Assembly: GCA_029238255.1 (NCBI GenBank)
Contig: JAQWGK010000019.1
Location: 1-64,000 of the forward strand
Length of the DNA: 64,000 nt
Reading direction: 5' to 3'
Source: Porticoccaceae bacterium
GTDB taxonomy: Bacteria; Pseudomonadota; Gammaproteobacteria; Pseudomonadales; Porticoccaceae
The translations under genes and the position numbers were made by a program. Shown in pieces: positions 52,564 through 62,824 of this stretch. The notes under the pieces were generated by a model. That model worked only from the letters and a program-made list of their open reading frames with translations. It was not told the origin of the DNA and did no database searches. Position 1 is the stretch's first letter; the number at the start of each line of letters is the position of its first letter.

Positions 52564-53031
52564 TTAGGCGAGTCGCTCCAGTTGCAGTGCGGTATTAAAC
52601 AAATCTTCGTCGTTGCGGCATTGGCGCAGTGACTGACGAGACTGATCGTTTTGCATAATAGCGGCCACCCTTGCCAGAGTCGCTAGATGCTCATCGTTTT
52701 GTTCTTCGGGAACTATAAGGGCAAAAATTAGATCGACCGGCTGATCGTCAAGCGCGCCAAAATCTACCGGATCTTCCAATTTAATTAAACATCCATAGAT
52801 TCGATTGAAGCCAGAGACCCGGCAGTGGGGAATGGCAACGCCTTCCCCTATACCGGTGCTACCCAGTCGCTCGCGCGCGACTAGGTTGTGGAACAATGTG
52901 TCTGCCTGCTCGGTATTGCCACCCAGTTGATCAGTGACAAATGCCGACAGATTTTCAAGAACACGCTTCTTGCTGCCGCCAGGTAGATCGCACTGGGTCA
53001 TTTTTTGAGTCAGGATGTCGGTGATTTTCAT
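52564..53031 (-). CDS. ptsN: nitrogen PTS EIIA protein PtsN
   Basis: A 155-residue EIIA-Ntr. The phosphorylated His is in GVAIPHCRVSG (about residue 69), and ERLGSTGIGEGVAIPH and DLIFALIVPEEQNDEHLATLARVA are the family blocks. It regulates potassium transport and other functions by phosphorylation state. Eight bases after hpf; conserved downstream of rpoN. Confidence 0.95.
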   Translation of the reverse strand: MKITDILTQKMTQCDLPGGSKKRVLENLSAFVTDQLGGNTEQADTLFHNLVARERLGSTGIGEGVAIPHCRVSGFNRIYGCLIKLEDPVDFGALDDQPVDLIFALIVPEEQNDEHLATLARVAAIMQNDQSRQSLRQCRNDEDLFNTALQLERLA

Positions 53032-53039
53032 GGATAAAA

Positions 53040-53327
53040 CTAACGGCCTCGATGCTTCTCTTTATATTTGATTAACTGGCGGTCAAGCTTATCAGTCAGT
53101 GCGTCAATTGCGGCATATAAATCTTCGTGCTGGGCGTTGGCGAATAGTTCTGCGCCGCTCACATGGACTGTGGCTTCAGCATTTTGAGAAAGTTTGTCGA
53201 CTGAGAGAATAACTGATGTGCTGGTGATTTGTTCGTAGTGTCGTTCTAGTTTGGAAAGTTTGTTCGTAACATAATCTCTAATAGGTGAGGTAACCTCAAG
53301 ATGGTGCCCACTGATCGTTAATTGCAT
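53040..53327 (-). CDS. hpf: ribosome hibernation promoting factor (short HPF)
   Basis: A 95-residue short-form HPF that binds idle ribosomes in the decoding centre. MQLTISGHHLEVTSPIRDYVTNKLSKLERHY at the start and HVSGAELFANAQHEDLYAAIDALTDKLDRQLIKYKEKH at the end are typical. The length shows that the C-terminal dimerisation domain of the long form is absent, so a separate RMF is expected elsewhere. Conserved position after rpoN. Confidence 0.96.
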   Translation of the reverse strand: MQLTISGHHLEVTSPIRDYVTNKLSKLERHYEQITSTSVILSVDKLSQNAEATVHVSGAELFANAQHEDLYAAIDALTDKLDRQLIKYKEKHRGR

Positions 53328-53369
53328 GCAGTACTCCTTGCTTTGTTAATTGAAACTCTACTCTTTTAA

Positions 53370-54881
53370 CTAAAATCTTTTACGTTGGCTGGAGGATGGA
53401 ATGCCCATGCTCTCTCTATACTTGGCAACCGTTCGGCGAGCGACCTGAATACCCTGTTCCTCGAGAAGGGAGGTTAGCTTGTTGTCGCTGAGTGGCTTTG
53501 CGGGTTGTTCTGCGCCAATCATTTCTTTTAGGATAGCGCAAACCGCGGTTGATGAACACTCCCCACCGGCAGAGGTTCCCACATGACTTGAAAAGAAATA
53601 TTTCAGCTCATAAATTCCCTGCGGGGTGGCCAGATATTTGCTCGTTGTCACTCGCGATATAGTCGATTCATGAAGTTCCAGTTCAGTGGCAATATCTGAT
53701 AGCACCATAGGTTTCATGGCCACCGGGCCGTAATCGAGAAAACCCTGCTGCAGGTCGACTATGGTCATGGCAACGCGCATCAGTGTTTCATTGCGGCTTT
53801 CTATACTGCGTAAAAACCAGCGCGCTTCGGCCAGGTTGTCTTTTAAAAATTGATTGTCATCACTGGTGTCGGAGCGCTTGATCAATGCCGAGTAGGAGTC
53901 ATTGATACGCAGTCGCGGCATATTGCTATCGTTGAGTTTCACCTTCCAGCGGCCATTAATTTTTTCTACATAGGCATCTGGAACAATGTAATCAATATCG
54001 TTGCTGTTCAGTGCTTCGCCGGGGCGCGGGTTAAGGCTGCGAATCAATAGCAGGGCACCCTCAAGTTGAACGGCGCTAAGCCCAGCTTTTTTCGCCATGC
54101 GCAGGCTATCGATAGCGGCAATATCTTGTAAAAAGTCAGTGACTAGCAAGACAGCAGATTGCAGATATTCAGTTTCTGGTGCTAGCTGGTTTAGCTGGAT
54201 CAACAGGCATTCACGGATATTGCGGGCAAACACACCGGGCGGATCGAACTGCTGGAGTCGATGTAAGACAGCAACCAGTTCGTCTTCTTGCATCTGTTCT
54301 TCACTAATTGCTTCGGATTCTGCCTGTTGAATATGGGCGACTACATCAAACAGGTCTTCGCTAATAAATCCGGAACTATCAATCGCATCAATAAAGGCCG
54401 TAGCAATTTCTCGGTCACTATCTGAAAATGGTGTCAGATTGAGTTGCCACTCCAGATGCCCCTGAAAGGATTCGGTGACCTGATAGACCTGCTCGAGATT
54501 AACTTCTCCCCCGGAACTGTTAGAGGTTGAGGGGTTGTAGACATCGTCCCAGTTGGCATCGACCGGCAAATCCTGAGGAATCTGCTCACTCCATTCATAG
54601 TCCGAGTTCTGGTCGTCACCTTTTTCTTTATCTTCCCGCGTCGTTAGATCGGCAGAATTTTCCTGAGCGCCTTCACTGGAGGATTGAGAGGATTGCTGTG
54701 TCTCTGGTGCTGGTTCGCTGCTATTGTCTTCTTCGATCTCTAAGAGCGGATTGTTGTAGAGCTGTTCGATCATTTCCTGGCGCAGTTCCAGTGTCGACAA
54801 TTGCAATAGCCGAATGGCCTGCTGCAATTGAGGAGTCATGGTCAGCTGTTGGCTGAATTTTAACTGGAGGCCTTGGCGCAT
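53370..54881 (-). CDS. rpoN: RNA polymerase sigma-54 factor RpoN
   Basis: A 503-residue sigma-54. The Gln/Leu-rich region I is LQLKFSQQLTMTPQLQQAIRLLQLSTLELRQEMIEQLYNNPLLE. An acidic region II spans about residues 50-130. The core-binding and DNA-binding region III ends in the RpoN box VARRTVAKYRESMGIPSSSQRKRF (split here at the box core ARRTVAKYRE). Promoters of the -24/-12 class are its targets. First gene of the hpf-ptsN-rapZ-ptsO cluster. Confidence 0.97.
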   Translation of the reverse strand: MRQGLQLKFSQQLTMTPQLQQAIRLLQLSTLELRQEMIEQLYNNPLLEIEEDNSSEPAPETQQSSQSSSEGAQENSADLTTREDKEKGDDQNSDYEWSEQIPQDLPVDANWDDVYNPSTSNSSGGEVNLEQVYQVTESFQGHLEWQLNLTPFSDSDREIATAFIDAIDSSGFISEDLFDVVAHIQQAESEAISEEQMQEDELVAVLHRLQQFDPPGVFARNIRECLLIQLNQLAPETEYLQSAVLLVTDFLQDIAAIDSLRMAKKAGLSAVQLEGALLLIRSLNPRPGEALNSNDIDYIVPDAYVEKINGRWKVKLNDSNMPRLRINDSYSALIKRSDTSDDNQFLKDNLAEARWFLRSIESRNETLMRVAMTIVDLQQGFLDYGPVAMKPMVLSDIATELELHESTISRVTTSKYLATPQGIYELKYFFSSHVGTSAGGECSSTAVCAILKEMIGAEQPAKPLSDNKLTSLLEEQGIQVARRTVAKYRESMGIPSSSQRKRF

Positions 54882-54952
54882 GCCTGAATATCGCTATCAA
54901 CTATAGAGTCTGCAATTTTAGTGCCAATTCATTGTTGCTGGCAATCGGCTAT

Positions 54953-54978
54953 TGCATAAATAGGCTTTTATTTATGCA
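54953..54978. repeat. AT-rich 10-bp inverted repeat between lptB and rpoN
   Basis: TGCATAAATA and TATTTATGCA flank a six-base loop (GGCTTT). It lies in the 144-base lptB-rpoN gap. It may be part of the rpoN promoter region or an attenuator; no T-run follows. Confidence 0.45.
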
Positions 54979-55025
54979 TAAACCTTTATAAACAGAATTT
55001 AAGCGGCAGGATTTAGCAAGAAAAC

Positions 55026-55751
55026 CTAGAGAGTAAAGTTCTCACCCAGATAGGTTTTTATAACATTGGCATCACTGAGGATATCTTCTGTAGTGCCCTC
55101 GGCGATCACATGACCCTCACCAATAATGTAGGCGTGCTCGCAGATATCCAGAGTTTCACGCACATTGTGGTCGGTGATAAGAACCCCGATACCGCTGTCG
55201 CGCAGATGGCGAATAATATTTTTGATATCGGTGACCGAGATTGGGTCAACACCGGCAAAGGGTTCATCGAGAAGAATAAACTGCGGATTTGCCGCCAGAG
55301 CGCGGGCAATTTCAACTCTGCGGCGTTCACCACCAGACAGACTCATGCCGGGGCTTTTGGCCAGATGTGAAATATGAAATTCATTCATCAGCTCTTCAAG
55401 ACGCTGCTTGCGCTGAGCGCGACTAAGATCTTTTTGGGTTTCCAGAATTGCCAGAATATTATCTTCGACACTGAGTTTGCGGAATACCGAAGGTTCCTGA
55501 GGCAGATAGCCGAGACCGCGGCGCGCACGACCATGCATAGGTAGCGCGGTTATATCATCGTTATCAATGGTAATGGTGCCATTGTCCTGATTGACCAGAC
55601 CAATAATCATATAAAAGCAGGTGGTCTTGCCGGCGCCATTGGGCCCCAACAGTCCAACAATTTCGCCCTGCTTAACCGACATGGATACATCTTTAACCAC
55701 CGGTCGTTTACCGTAGGCCTTGGCCAGATTACGCGCTTCTAAAATTGCCAT
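55026..55751 (-). CDS. lptB: LPS export ABC transporter ATP-binding protein LptB
   Basis: A 241-residue ATPase powering LPS extraction from the inner membrane with LptF, LptG and LptC. Walker A is [19 protein letters not shown], signature [15 protein letters not shown], Walker [17 protein letters not shown], and switch His in LITDHNVRE. One-base overlap with lptA. Full length. Confidence 0.97.
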   Translation of the reverse strand: MAILEARNLAKAYGKRPVVKDVSMSVKQGEIVGLLGPNGAGKTTCFYMIIGLVNQDNGTITIDNDDITALPMHGRARRGLGYLPQEPSVFRKLSVEDNILAILETQKDLSRAQRKQRLEELMNEFHISHLAKSPGMSLSGGERRRVEIARALAANPQFILLDEPFAGVDPISVTDIKNIIRHLRDSGIGVLITDHNVRETLDICEHAYIIGEGHVIAEGTTEDILSDANVIKTYLGENFTL

Positions 55752-56344
55752 CAGGGGCTAGTCTCTTGATTAGGAGTCTCTTGGGTGGGAGTCTCTTGTG
55801 GGGTGGATTCCTGCACCGATGGCGGAATAACCAACTGAATACGTTTTTGTTCACCGAGATCGTTGCCTTTGGCTTTCCATGTCTCATTCTTAATATCGTA
55901 GTCGATCGAATCGCCTTTAATAATTGTGCCATTGCGCGATAGAACCGCATTGCGCTTGAGGATAATTTGATCACTGGCCAACAGATAGTCAATATGCTCT
56001 GCGCGAGCAACCAGCATCGCGCCTTCAGCCTGAGGTCTCTGCTGATAACTTGCCGGTGTGCCGATGCACTCAATACGGCTGATCTTGCTGCCCTGATAGT
56101 GCAGTGTAATCTCTTCAGCTTCGATAAGAATGCTGCCCTGACTAATAATCACATTGCCGCTATAGATGGTCAGACCGGTTTTTTTATTGCGCTCTGCCGA
56201 GTCTGATTCAATCGATATGGTTTGCTGGCGATCATCTGGCAGTGCCAGCGCCATAGCTGAAAGCAACAGACTAAAAATTATCAGAGCTGATCTGGAGAAT
56301 TTACATAAGCCTGTATTAAATAAGCTCGTATTAAATAGGCTCAT
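55751..56344 (-). CDS. lptA: LPS transport periplasmic protein LptA
   Basis: A 197-residue periplasmic bridge protein (OstA-like jelly roll). The signal peptide ends near LSAMALA^LPDD. Core motifs are [42 protein letters not shown] and [22 protein letters not shown]. Both ends carry short tandem duplications: [10 protein letters not shown] at the N-terminus (15-bp repeat) and [14 protein letters not shown] at the C-terminus (15-bp repeat). The start overlaps lptC by 14 bases; a later Met would delete part of the signal peptide. Confidence 0.94.
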   Translation of the reverse strand: MSLFNTSLFNTGLCKFSRSALIIFSLLLSAMALALPDDRQQTISIESDSAERNKKTGLTIYSGNVIISQGSILIEAEEITLHYQGSKISRIECIGTPASYQQRPQAEGAMLVARAEHIDYLLASDQIILKRNAVLSRNGTIIKGDSIDYDIKNETWKAKGNDLGEQKRIQLVIPPSVQESTPQETPTQETPNQETSP

Positions 56345-56894
56345 GAATCACTCGAACGTTAGATTTGATAGTAAAAATTTCCTTGATCAGGTCGATGTGC
56401 AGTCCGCTGCCAGAGACATTGCTCTGCGGCGCAAGCAGTTTAAATGAGCTCTCTGTCTGGGCAATATTAGTTTCGGTAAAGAAGGTTAAATGCTCGGTGG
56501 TAAGCTGGGCTAGATCGTCGCCGCTATTAATATCAGCGCGAACATTGCCATGTAGATCGAGCACCCCCAGTTCGCTGTCCAGCTGACCCTCAGAGGCCTG
56601 AAGCTTTAATGGCTTACCCGACGGACGATAAGTGAGAAACTTCGGCTCGCTTATCGCCAGTACTGAAGAGCCTTCATAAAATTCTATGCGCGGTGAGTTA
56701 AGAGAAAACTTCTCGTTGCCCTGTGCTGAAAAACGGCGGCTGGTAATCTCTTTCATATAACTGTCGGCGCGGGGATCCTTTTCAAATTGATCGCCACTCT
56801 GGCGAACAAAAGACTCTGGCGGCGAATCCCAGATCAGTAGAAAACCACCGACCATCAGTGCCAAAAAAAATGTCAGTAACGCCTGTCGAATCAT
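56331..56894 (-). CDS. lptC: LPS export protein LptC
   Basis: A 187-residue bitopic protein with an N-terminal helix (ALLTFFLALMVGGFLLIW) and a periplasmic OstA-like domain (FSLNSPRIEFYEG, GVLDLHGNVRADINSGDDLAQLTTEHLTFF). It receives LPS from LptBFG and passes it to LptA. It overlaps kdsC by ATGA and lptA by 14 bases. Confidence 0.92.
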   Translation of the reverse strand: MIRQALLTFFLALMVGGFLLIWDSPPESFVRQSGDQFEKDPRADSYMKEITSRRFSAQGNEKFSLNSPRIEFYEGSSVLAISEPKFLTYRPSGKPLKLQASEGQLDSELGVLDLHGNVRADINSGDDLAQLTTEHLTFFTETNIAQTESSFKLLAPQSNVSGSGLHIDLIKEIFTIKSNVRVIHEPI

Positions 56895-57424
56895 TGATAG
56901 GTTGCCAGTATTGCGTCCAGTTTGCCCTGCGCGGTGAGAATCATCTCGGCGGCTTCGCGAACCGCACCATTGCCACCACAGCGGCTAGTTTGCCAGATGG
57001 CACTGGCGGCGACAGTGGCGCTGCCATTAGCAACGGTCATGCCGAGCCCAACTCGGTTGATCACCGCAAGGTCTGGCAGGTCATCGCCAATAAAAGCGAT
57101 TTCATCCATCTGAATATCCATGTTTTCCAGTAGTTCACCGAGCGCGGTCAGTTTATCTTCGCGGCCCTGAACCACAGGCGATATTCCCAATTCATCAGCG
57201 CGGCGCTGCAGCAGGGTAGAGACTCGTCCGGTAATAATACCGACCTGCACACCACCTCTCTGCAGTAATTTGATCCCCAAGCCATCCTGAATATCAAAGG
57301 CTTTGAGCTCTTCGCCATTGTTGCCGTAGTAGAGGCGACCATCGGTAAGCACACCGTCTACATCGAGTAGCAGCAGTTTAATTTTTTTAGCAGCGGCGAC
57401 CGCCGCGCTGTTTAAACTAGTCAT
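56891..57424 (-). CDS. kdsC: 3-deoxy-D-manno-octulosonate 8-phosphate phosphatase KdsC
   Basis: A 177-residue HAD-type phosphatase releasing Kdo from Kdo-8-P. I chose the ATG at 57424 (MTSLNSAAVAAAKKIKLLLLDVDG), four bases after the kdsD stop; a longer frame from 57502 only reads kdsD sequence. The HAD motif I is LLDVDGVLTDG (nucleophile Asp); IITGR is motif II; FIGDDLPDLAVI carries the metal-binding aspartates. Tetrameric cytosolic enzyme. Confidence 0.95.
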   Translation of the reverse strand: MTSLNSAAVAAAKKIKLLLLDVDGVLTDGRLYYGNNGEELKAFDIQDGLGIKLLQRGGVQVGIITGRVSTLLQRRADELGISPVVQGREDKLTALGELLENMDIQMDEIAFIGDDLPDLAVINRVGLGMTVANGSATVAASAIWQTSRCGGNGAVREAAEMILTAQGKLDAILATYQ

Positions 57425-57428
57425 CAGA

Positions 57429-58400
57429 TTACACGACTCCCGCACGAAGAATATCGTGCATATGTAGCACACCGATTGGGTGATGATTTTCATCTTCGAC
57501 AATCAGCGCGGTGATCGAACTATCTTCCATAATCTTTAGCGCCTGTGCGGCGAGGATTTCACCATTAATAGTTTTTGGATTGGCCGACATAACATCGGCC
57601 ATAGTGGCGCTATTAATATCCACCTTGCCATCGACAATACGACGCAAATCGCCATCGGTGAAAACGCCGAGCAGGGTATTGTCTGCAGAGACCACAGTGG
57701 TCATACCAAAGCCTTTTTCAGTCATTACTAGCAGGGCCTGATGCAGTGGCTGGTCGGCAAAAACCCTAGGTACCTGACCATCTTTATGCATGATATCAGT
57801 CACTCGAAGCAGCAGTTTTCGCCCCAGAGCACCGCTCGGGTGGGAGAAGGCAAAATCTTCGGCGCTAAAACCGCGGGATTCAAGCAGGGCAATAGCCAGT
57901 GCATCGCCCATCGCCAGAGTCACCGTGGTGCTAGTGGTGGGCGCCAGATTTAATGGACAGGCTTCGCTGTCAACGCTCACATCCAGATTGGCGCAGGCCG
58001 CTTTCGAGAGCACGGAATCGGCGTTGCCAGTCATACTGATCAGTGGAATACCCAGACGTTTGATCAGCGGCAGAATGGTAACAACCTCTGCGGTGCTGCC
58101 AGAATTTGAAATCGCAATCACCACATCATTTTTGGTGATCATGCCCAGATCCCCGTGACAGGCTTCGCCGGGGTGAACAAAAAATGAGGGGGTGCCGGTA
58201 CTGGCGAGAGTGGCTGCGATCTTGTTGCCAATATGGCCGGATTTGCCCATGCCGGTAATAACCACCCGACCTTCACAGTTGAGCATGGTCTGGCAGGCCG
58301 TTACAAAGTTGTCGTCCAGTCGGCCTAACAGCTGCTCGACGGCATCCGCTTCCATTTTAATGGTGCGCTGTGCGGAGGTTAAAAAATCTGTCGCAGTCAT
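57429..58400 (-). CDS. kdsD: arabinose-5-phosphate isomerase KdsD
   Basis: A 323-residue isomerase making arabinose 5-phosphate for Kdo. The SIS domain (about 40-170) has VVITGMGKSGHIGNKIAATLASTGTPSFFVHPGEACHGDLG. Two CBS domains follow (about 205-323, MHKDGQVPRVFADQPLHQALLVM and MADVMSANPKTINGEILAAQAL). Full length, first gene of kdsDC-lptCAB. The 210-base gap before it on the yrbG side holds a 23-24 bp tandem repeat. Confidence 0.96.
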   Translation of the reverse strand: MTATDFLTSAQRTIKMEADAVEQLLGRLDDNFVTACQTMLNCEGRVVITGMGKSGHIGNKIAATLASTGTPSFFVHPGEACHGDLGMITKNDVVIAISNSGSTAEVVTILPLIKRLGIPLISMTGNADSVLSKAACANLDVSVDSEACPLNLAPTTSTTVTLAMGDALAIALLESRGFSAEDFAFSHPSGALGRKLLLRVTDIMHKDGQVPRVFADQPLHQALLVMTEKGFGMTTVVSADNTLLGVFTDGDLRRIVDGKVDINSATMADVMSANPKTINGEILAAQALKIMEDSSITALIVEDENHHPIGVLHMHDILRAGVV

Positions 58401-58511
58401 AATTTAGTCACTAGTGTTTTTTGGGCGGGAGCCATTTTGGTGCAAGTATAGACGGCATTATAGAGCGAAACTTGCGGGTGGCGAAATAGAATGCCATTAG
58501 GTGGTTTTTTT

Positions 58512-58621
58512 AAGAGCCCTTAGCGTTTTTTTTTAAGAAGCCCTAAGCGTTTTTTATAAAGAGCCCTTAGCGGTTTTTTTAAGAAGCCCTTAGCGGCTTT
58601 TATAAAGAGCCTAAGCGGCAT
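58512..58621 (-). repeat. Five 23-24 bp tandem repeats at the 3' end of yrbG
   Basis: On the minus strand, copies of CGCTAAGGGCTCTT or CGCTAAGGGCTTCTT followed by A/T-rich sequence, with GCCC cores (plus strand) at 58516, 58540, 58563 and 58586 and a degenerate core at 58609. Spacings are 24, 23, 23 and 23. The first copy contains the yrbG stop. Same core and spacing as the mreD-maf array. Confidence 0.9.
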
Positions 58622-59606
58622 TGACCACATAGGGCCAAAGGATTAAGTAATAGAGGCCGTAACCACCGACAAGAATAAAGCCAAAGCGTCGCGATAACTT
58701 TGCCGGCTTGCCACTTTTAGCGCCCCTGTAAAGGGCGAAGGCAACCATGGCTACCAACAAAATAGTCATTACAGAAAGGCTTAAAAAGTCTCTGGAAAAC
58801 ACTTCCGGTGTTAGAGCTATGGGTGCAATGGCGCCAGCTGAGGTCATTACCAGCATAATATTAAATAGATTTGAGCCGAATACATTGCCGATGGCAATAT
58901 CGTGATGGCCGCGCAGGGCACTTACCGCTGAAGCTGCCAGCTCTGGCAAGCTGGTGCCGATGGCAACTACTGTCAGCCCGATAACTAACTCGCTGATCCC
59001 CATTGATTGAGCAATAGTCTTGGCGCTCCATACTGTTACTTCAGCACTGGCCAGCAACACGATTAAGCCAACCACAAACCATAGGCCGGCAGCGGCCATA
59101 GTGATATCCGGAATCTCCTCACCGGCGGCGACCTCTTCCGGGCTGGTGTGATTTCTTTTGTATTTAATGGTGATAAAAATTAACGGAAAAATCAGCGAGC
59201 CGAGCAATAAACTCTCACCGCGAGCCAAATAACCATCGTACAGGCAGAGTCCGGCGGCAGCGGTGATCAGCAGCAGCACTACAGCTTCTTGAGAGAGTAG
59301 ATGTTTTTGCACCGGAATCGGCGCGATTAGCGCAGTGATACCCAGAACCAGACCTATATTGGCAAGGTTTGAACCCAGCGCATTGCCCACTGCCAGTTCG
59401 CTGGCTTGATTGAGTGCAGCATTTACCGATACCAGAATTTCAGGTGCCGAGGTACCTATAGAGACGACTGTTAAACCGATAACCAGCGGTGAGATACCGT
59501 AATTTCTGGCCGCACCAGCACTGCCGGCAACGAATCGATCCGCTCCCCAAAGCAGGCCCAGAACGCCAACAATCAGGCCCAAAGCTGGTAGTAACAGTGC
59601 AGTCAT
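58611..59606 (-). CDS. yrbG: calcium/sodium antiporter YrbG (CaCA family)
   Basis: A 331-residue cation/Ca2+ exchanger with ten to eleven transmembrane helices. The two alpha repeats are intact and similar: GLTVVSIGTSAPEILVSVNAAL..AVGNALGSNLANIGLVLG and GLTVVAIGTSLPELAASAVSAL..AIGNVFGSNLFNIMLVM. Conserved acidic residues in the PE motifs bind the ion. In E. coli yrbG is divergent from mlaF; here it is divergent from mlaC. Its 3' end is embedded in a tandem repeat. Confidence 0.94.
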   Translation of the reverse strand: MTALLLPALGLIVGVLGLLWGADRFVAGSAGAARNYGISPLVIGLTVVSIGTSAPEILVSVNAALNQASELAVGNALGSNLANIGLVLGITALIAPIPVQKHLLSQEAVVLLLITAAAGLCLYDGYLARGESLLLGSLIFPLIFITIKYKRNHTSPEEVAAGEEIPDITMAAAGLWFVVGLIVLLASAEVTVWSAKTIAQSMGISELVIGLTVVAIGTSLPELAASAVSALRGHHDIAIGNVFGSNLFNIMLVMTSAGAIAPIALTPEVFSRDFLSLSVMTILLVAMVAFALYRGAKSGKPAKLSRRFGFILVGGYGLYYLILWPYVVNAA

Positions 59607-59850
59607 AATTTCTCCCTATTAGCGCTATATGCATAGCGGGTTCTATTTCTTCAAAAGTTTGGGGATGTTATAGTGCTCGGCGGTTAATGTCAGCAAACTT
59701 AAGCGGCGAAATCACACTATTGATTACTCGCTTGTAATTGCTCGCTATTATCGCCGGCTTGTAATAATAGTCTGCTGAATAAGAAATTACGTAAATAGCG
59801 TACAAATGTTATTGATTGGTTAATACCTTTAATGCCTAGGGAGTGGGTTT

Positions 59851-60477
59851 ATGAGAAGAGTGGATATGGGTTTTAAAAAATGGATTGCGGTTGCCATGCT
59901 AACGGTCTTGGCACCGTTGAGTTTTGCGACAGATACAGTCGCTGATCCCTACAAGAAAATTGAACAGGTCACGGTTGAGTTGCTGGATATTATTGCCGCC
60001 TACCGCGACACCTACCCAGAAACCGAAGTCGCTTACTTTGGAAAACTGGATCAGCTGTTGTCGGCCCATGTGGACTTTGGGTTTATTGCCCGCAATGTGA
60101 TGGGCAACTATGGCCGGACTGCAAGCTCGGAGCAGCGTGAGCAATTTGCTGTGACCTTCCGCAATGGTCTTGTGGAGACATACGGTCGAGGCCTGATTAG
60201 CTACAACGATCAAAAAATTGTTTTGCTCGATACTGCGCCGGTTAAAAAAGGACAGAGAAGAGTTACTGTGAAACAAGAGATTCGCAGTTCTGACAATGTC
60301 TATCCACTGGAGTACAGCCTCGCTCGCAAAAAGACGGGTGAGTGGATGGTGGTCAATGTGGTGATCAATGGTATTAATCTGGGTAAGACCTTCCGCAATC
60401 AGTTTGTTCAGTCGGCTCAGCGATCCGCTGGCGATATTGATAAGGTGATCAGTGGTTGGTTGTCTGACGCCAAATAA
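59851..60477 (+). CDS. mlaC: MlaC/Tgt2 family phospholipid-binding periplasmic protein
   Basis: A 208-residue exported protein with signal peptide (MGFKKWIAVAMLTVLAPLSFA). The MlaC fold is shown by DPYKKIEQVTVELLDIIAAYRDTYPE, VDFGFIARNVMGNYGRTASSEQREQFAVTFRNGLVETYGRGL and GEWMVVNVVINGINLGKTFRNQF. MlaC ferries phospholipids between the outer-membrane MlaA and the inner-membrane MlaFEDB. The ATG at 59851 has GGAG at good distance; the Met at 59866 is the other option. mlaF, mlaE, mlaD and mlaB are all missing from this locus. Confidence 0.92.
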   Translation: MRRVDMGFKKWIAVAMLTVLAPLSFATDTVADPYKKIEQVTVELLDIIAAYRDTYPETEVAYFGKLDQLLSAHVDFGFIARNVMGNYGRTASSEQREQFAVTFRNGLVETYGRGLISYNDQKIVLLDTAPVKKGQRRVTVKQEIRSSDNVYPLEYSLARKKTGEWMVVNVVINGINLGKTFRNQFVQSAQRSAGDIDKVISGWLSDAK

Positions 60478-60537
60478 AATTATCCCAATGGCGCGTCGCC
60501 ATAAAACGACGTGCCTCTATTTACAAAAGAGTAATCT

Positions 60538-60777
60538 ATGAATCCTGAAGACGTAAAAGCACTCCTCGAAAATACCTTGGCTGACTGTCAGTTTCAAGTT
60601 GAGAGCGAGGGCAGTCATTTTAATATTGTTGCCATTGGTGAAATTTTTGAAGGCAAGCGACCAGTCCAGCGTCAGCAGGCTATTTATGCGGTGCTAAATG
60701 AAAAGATTTCCTCCGGTGCCATGCATGCGGTCAATATGAAAATTTTCACCCCGGCTGAGTGGTCTGCTCGATCAGCC

Positions 60778-60780
<3 letters not shown>
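60538..60780 (+). CDS. ibaG: BolA family protein IbaG
   Basis: An 80-residue BolA-type protein (MNPEDVKALLENTLADCQFQVESEGSHFNIVAIGEIFEGKRPVQRQQAIY, shown by its blocks VESEGSHFNIVAIGEIF and RPVQRQQAIYAVL). It binds Fe-S clusters with monothiol glutaredoxin; the conserved His is in MHAVNMKIFT. Conserved upstream of murA. Its TAA stop is the first part of TAAGGGCTG, the start of a downstream repeat. Confidence 0.95.
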
Positions 60781-62128
<1,348 letters not shown>

Positions 62129-62188
62129 ATTGAAACTTATTATTCAGCTTAAATAAAAACTGAAAGACAAGAGATAGCAGATAGACAG

Positions 62189-62824
62189 ATGACACAGATA
62201 ACCATTGCCCTGACCAAGGGCAGAATATTAAAAGAGACCCTGCCACTTTTAGCGCGCGCTGGAATTGTTCCCGCAGAGGATGTTTTCTCAAGCCGCAAGC
62301 TAGTGTTTCCGACCAACCGCGACAATGTACGACTGATTATTTTGCGCGGTTCCGATGTTGCCACCTATGTGCAGTTTGGTGCTGCAGATATAGGGGTTGC
62401 CGGAAAAGATATGCTTCTCGAGCATCAGGGTGACGGTTACTACGAGCCTCTCGATCTGGGTATTGCCCGCTGTAAATTGATGACCGCGGTGCCGGTGGGT
62501 TCGACCCAACAGCACAGCAGACTGCGTGTGGCGACCAAATATATCAATGTGGCGCGCCAATACTATGCCGAGCAGGGCCGGCAGGCTGATCTGATCAAAC
62601 TCTACGGTGCGATGGAACTTGCGCCGATACTGGATCTCGCTCAGGAGATTGTCGATATTGTCGATACAGGTAATACCCTCAAGGCCAACGGTCTTGAAGC
62701 CCGCGAGGAGATCGCCGAGATTAGTTCGCGACTGATCGTCAACAAAGCGGCGATGAAAACCAAATTTGTCGAAGTTCAGGCGATTGTCGATGCACTTAAA
62801 GAGGCGGTGGAGAACAACCAATGA
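62189..62824 (+). CDS. hisG: ATP phosphoribosyltransferase, short form HisG
   Basis: A 211-residue short-form HisG catalysing the first step of histidine synthesis. [40 protein letters not shown] and [22 protein letters not shown] (PRPP-binding loop) are visible. It lacks the C-terminal regulatory domain of long HisG, so it should need the HisZ subunit, not encoded here. It overlaps hisD by four bases. Confidence 0.96.
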   Translation: MTQITIALTKGRILKETLPLLARAGIVPAEDVFSSRKLVFPTNRDNVRLIILRGSDVATYVQFGAADIGVAGKDMLLEHQGDGYYEPLDLGIARCKLMTAVPVGSTQQHSRLRVATKYINVARQYYAEQGRQADLIKLYGAMELAPILDLAQEIVDIVDTGNTLKANGLEAREEIAEISSRLIVNKAAMKTKFVEVQAIVDALKEAVENNQ

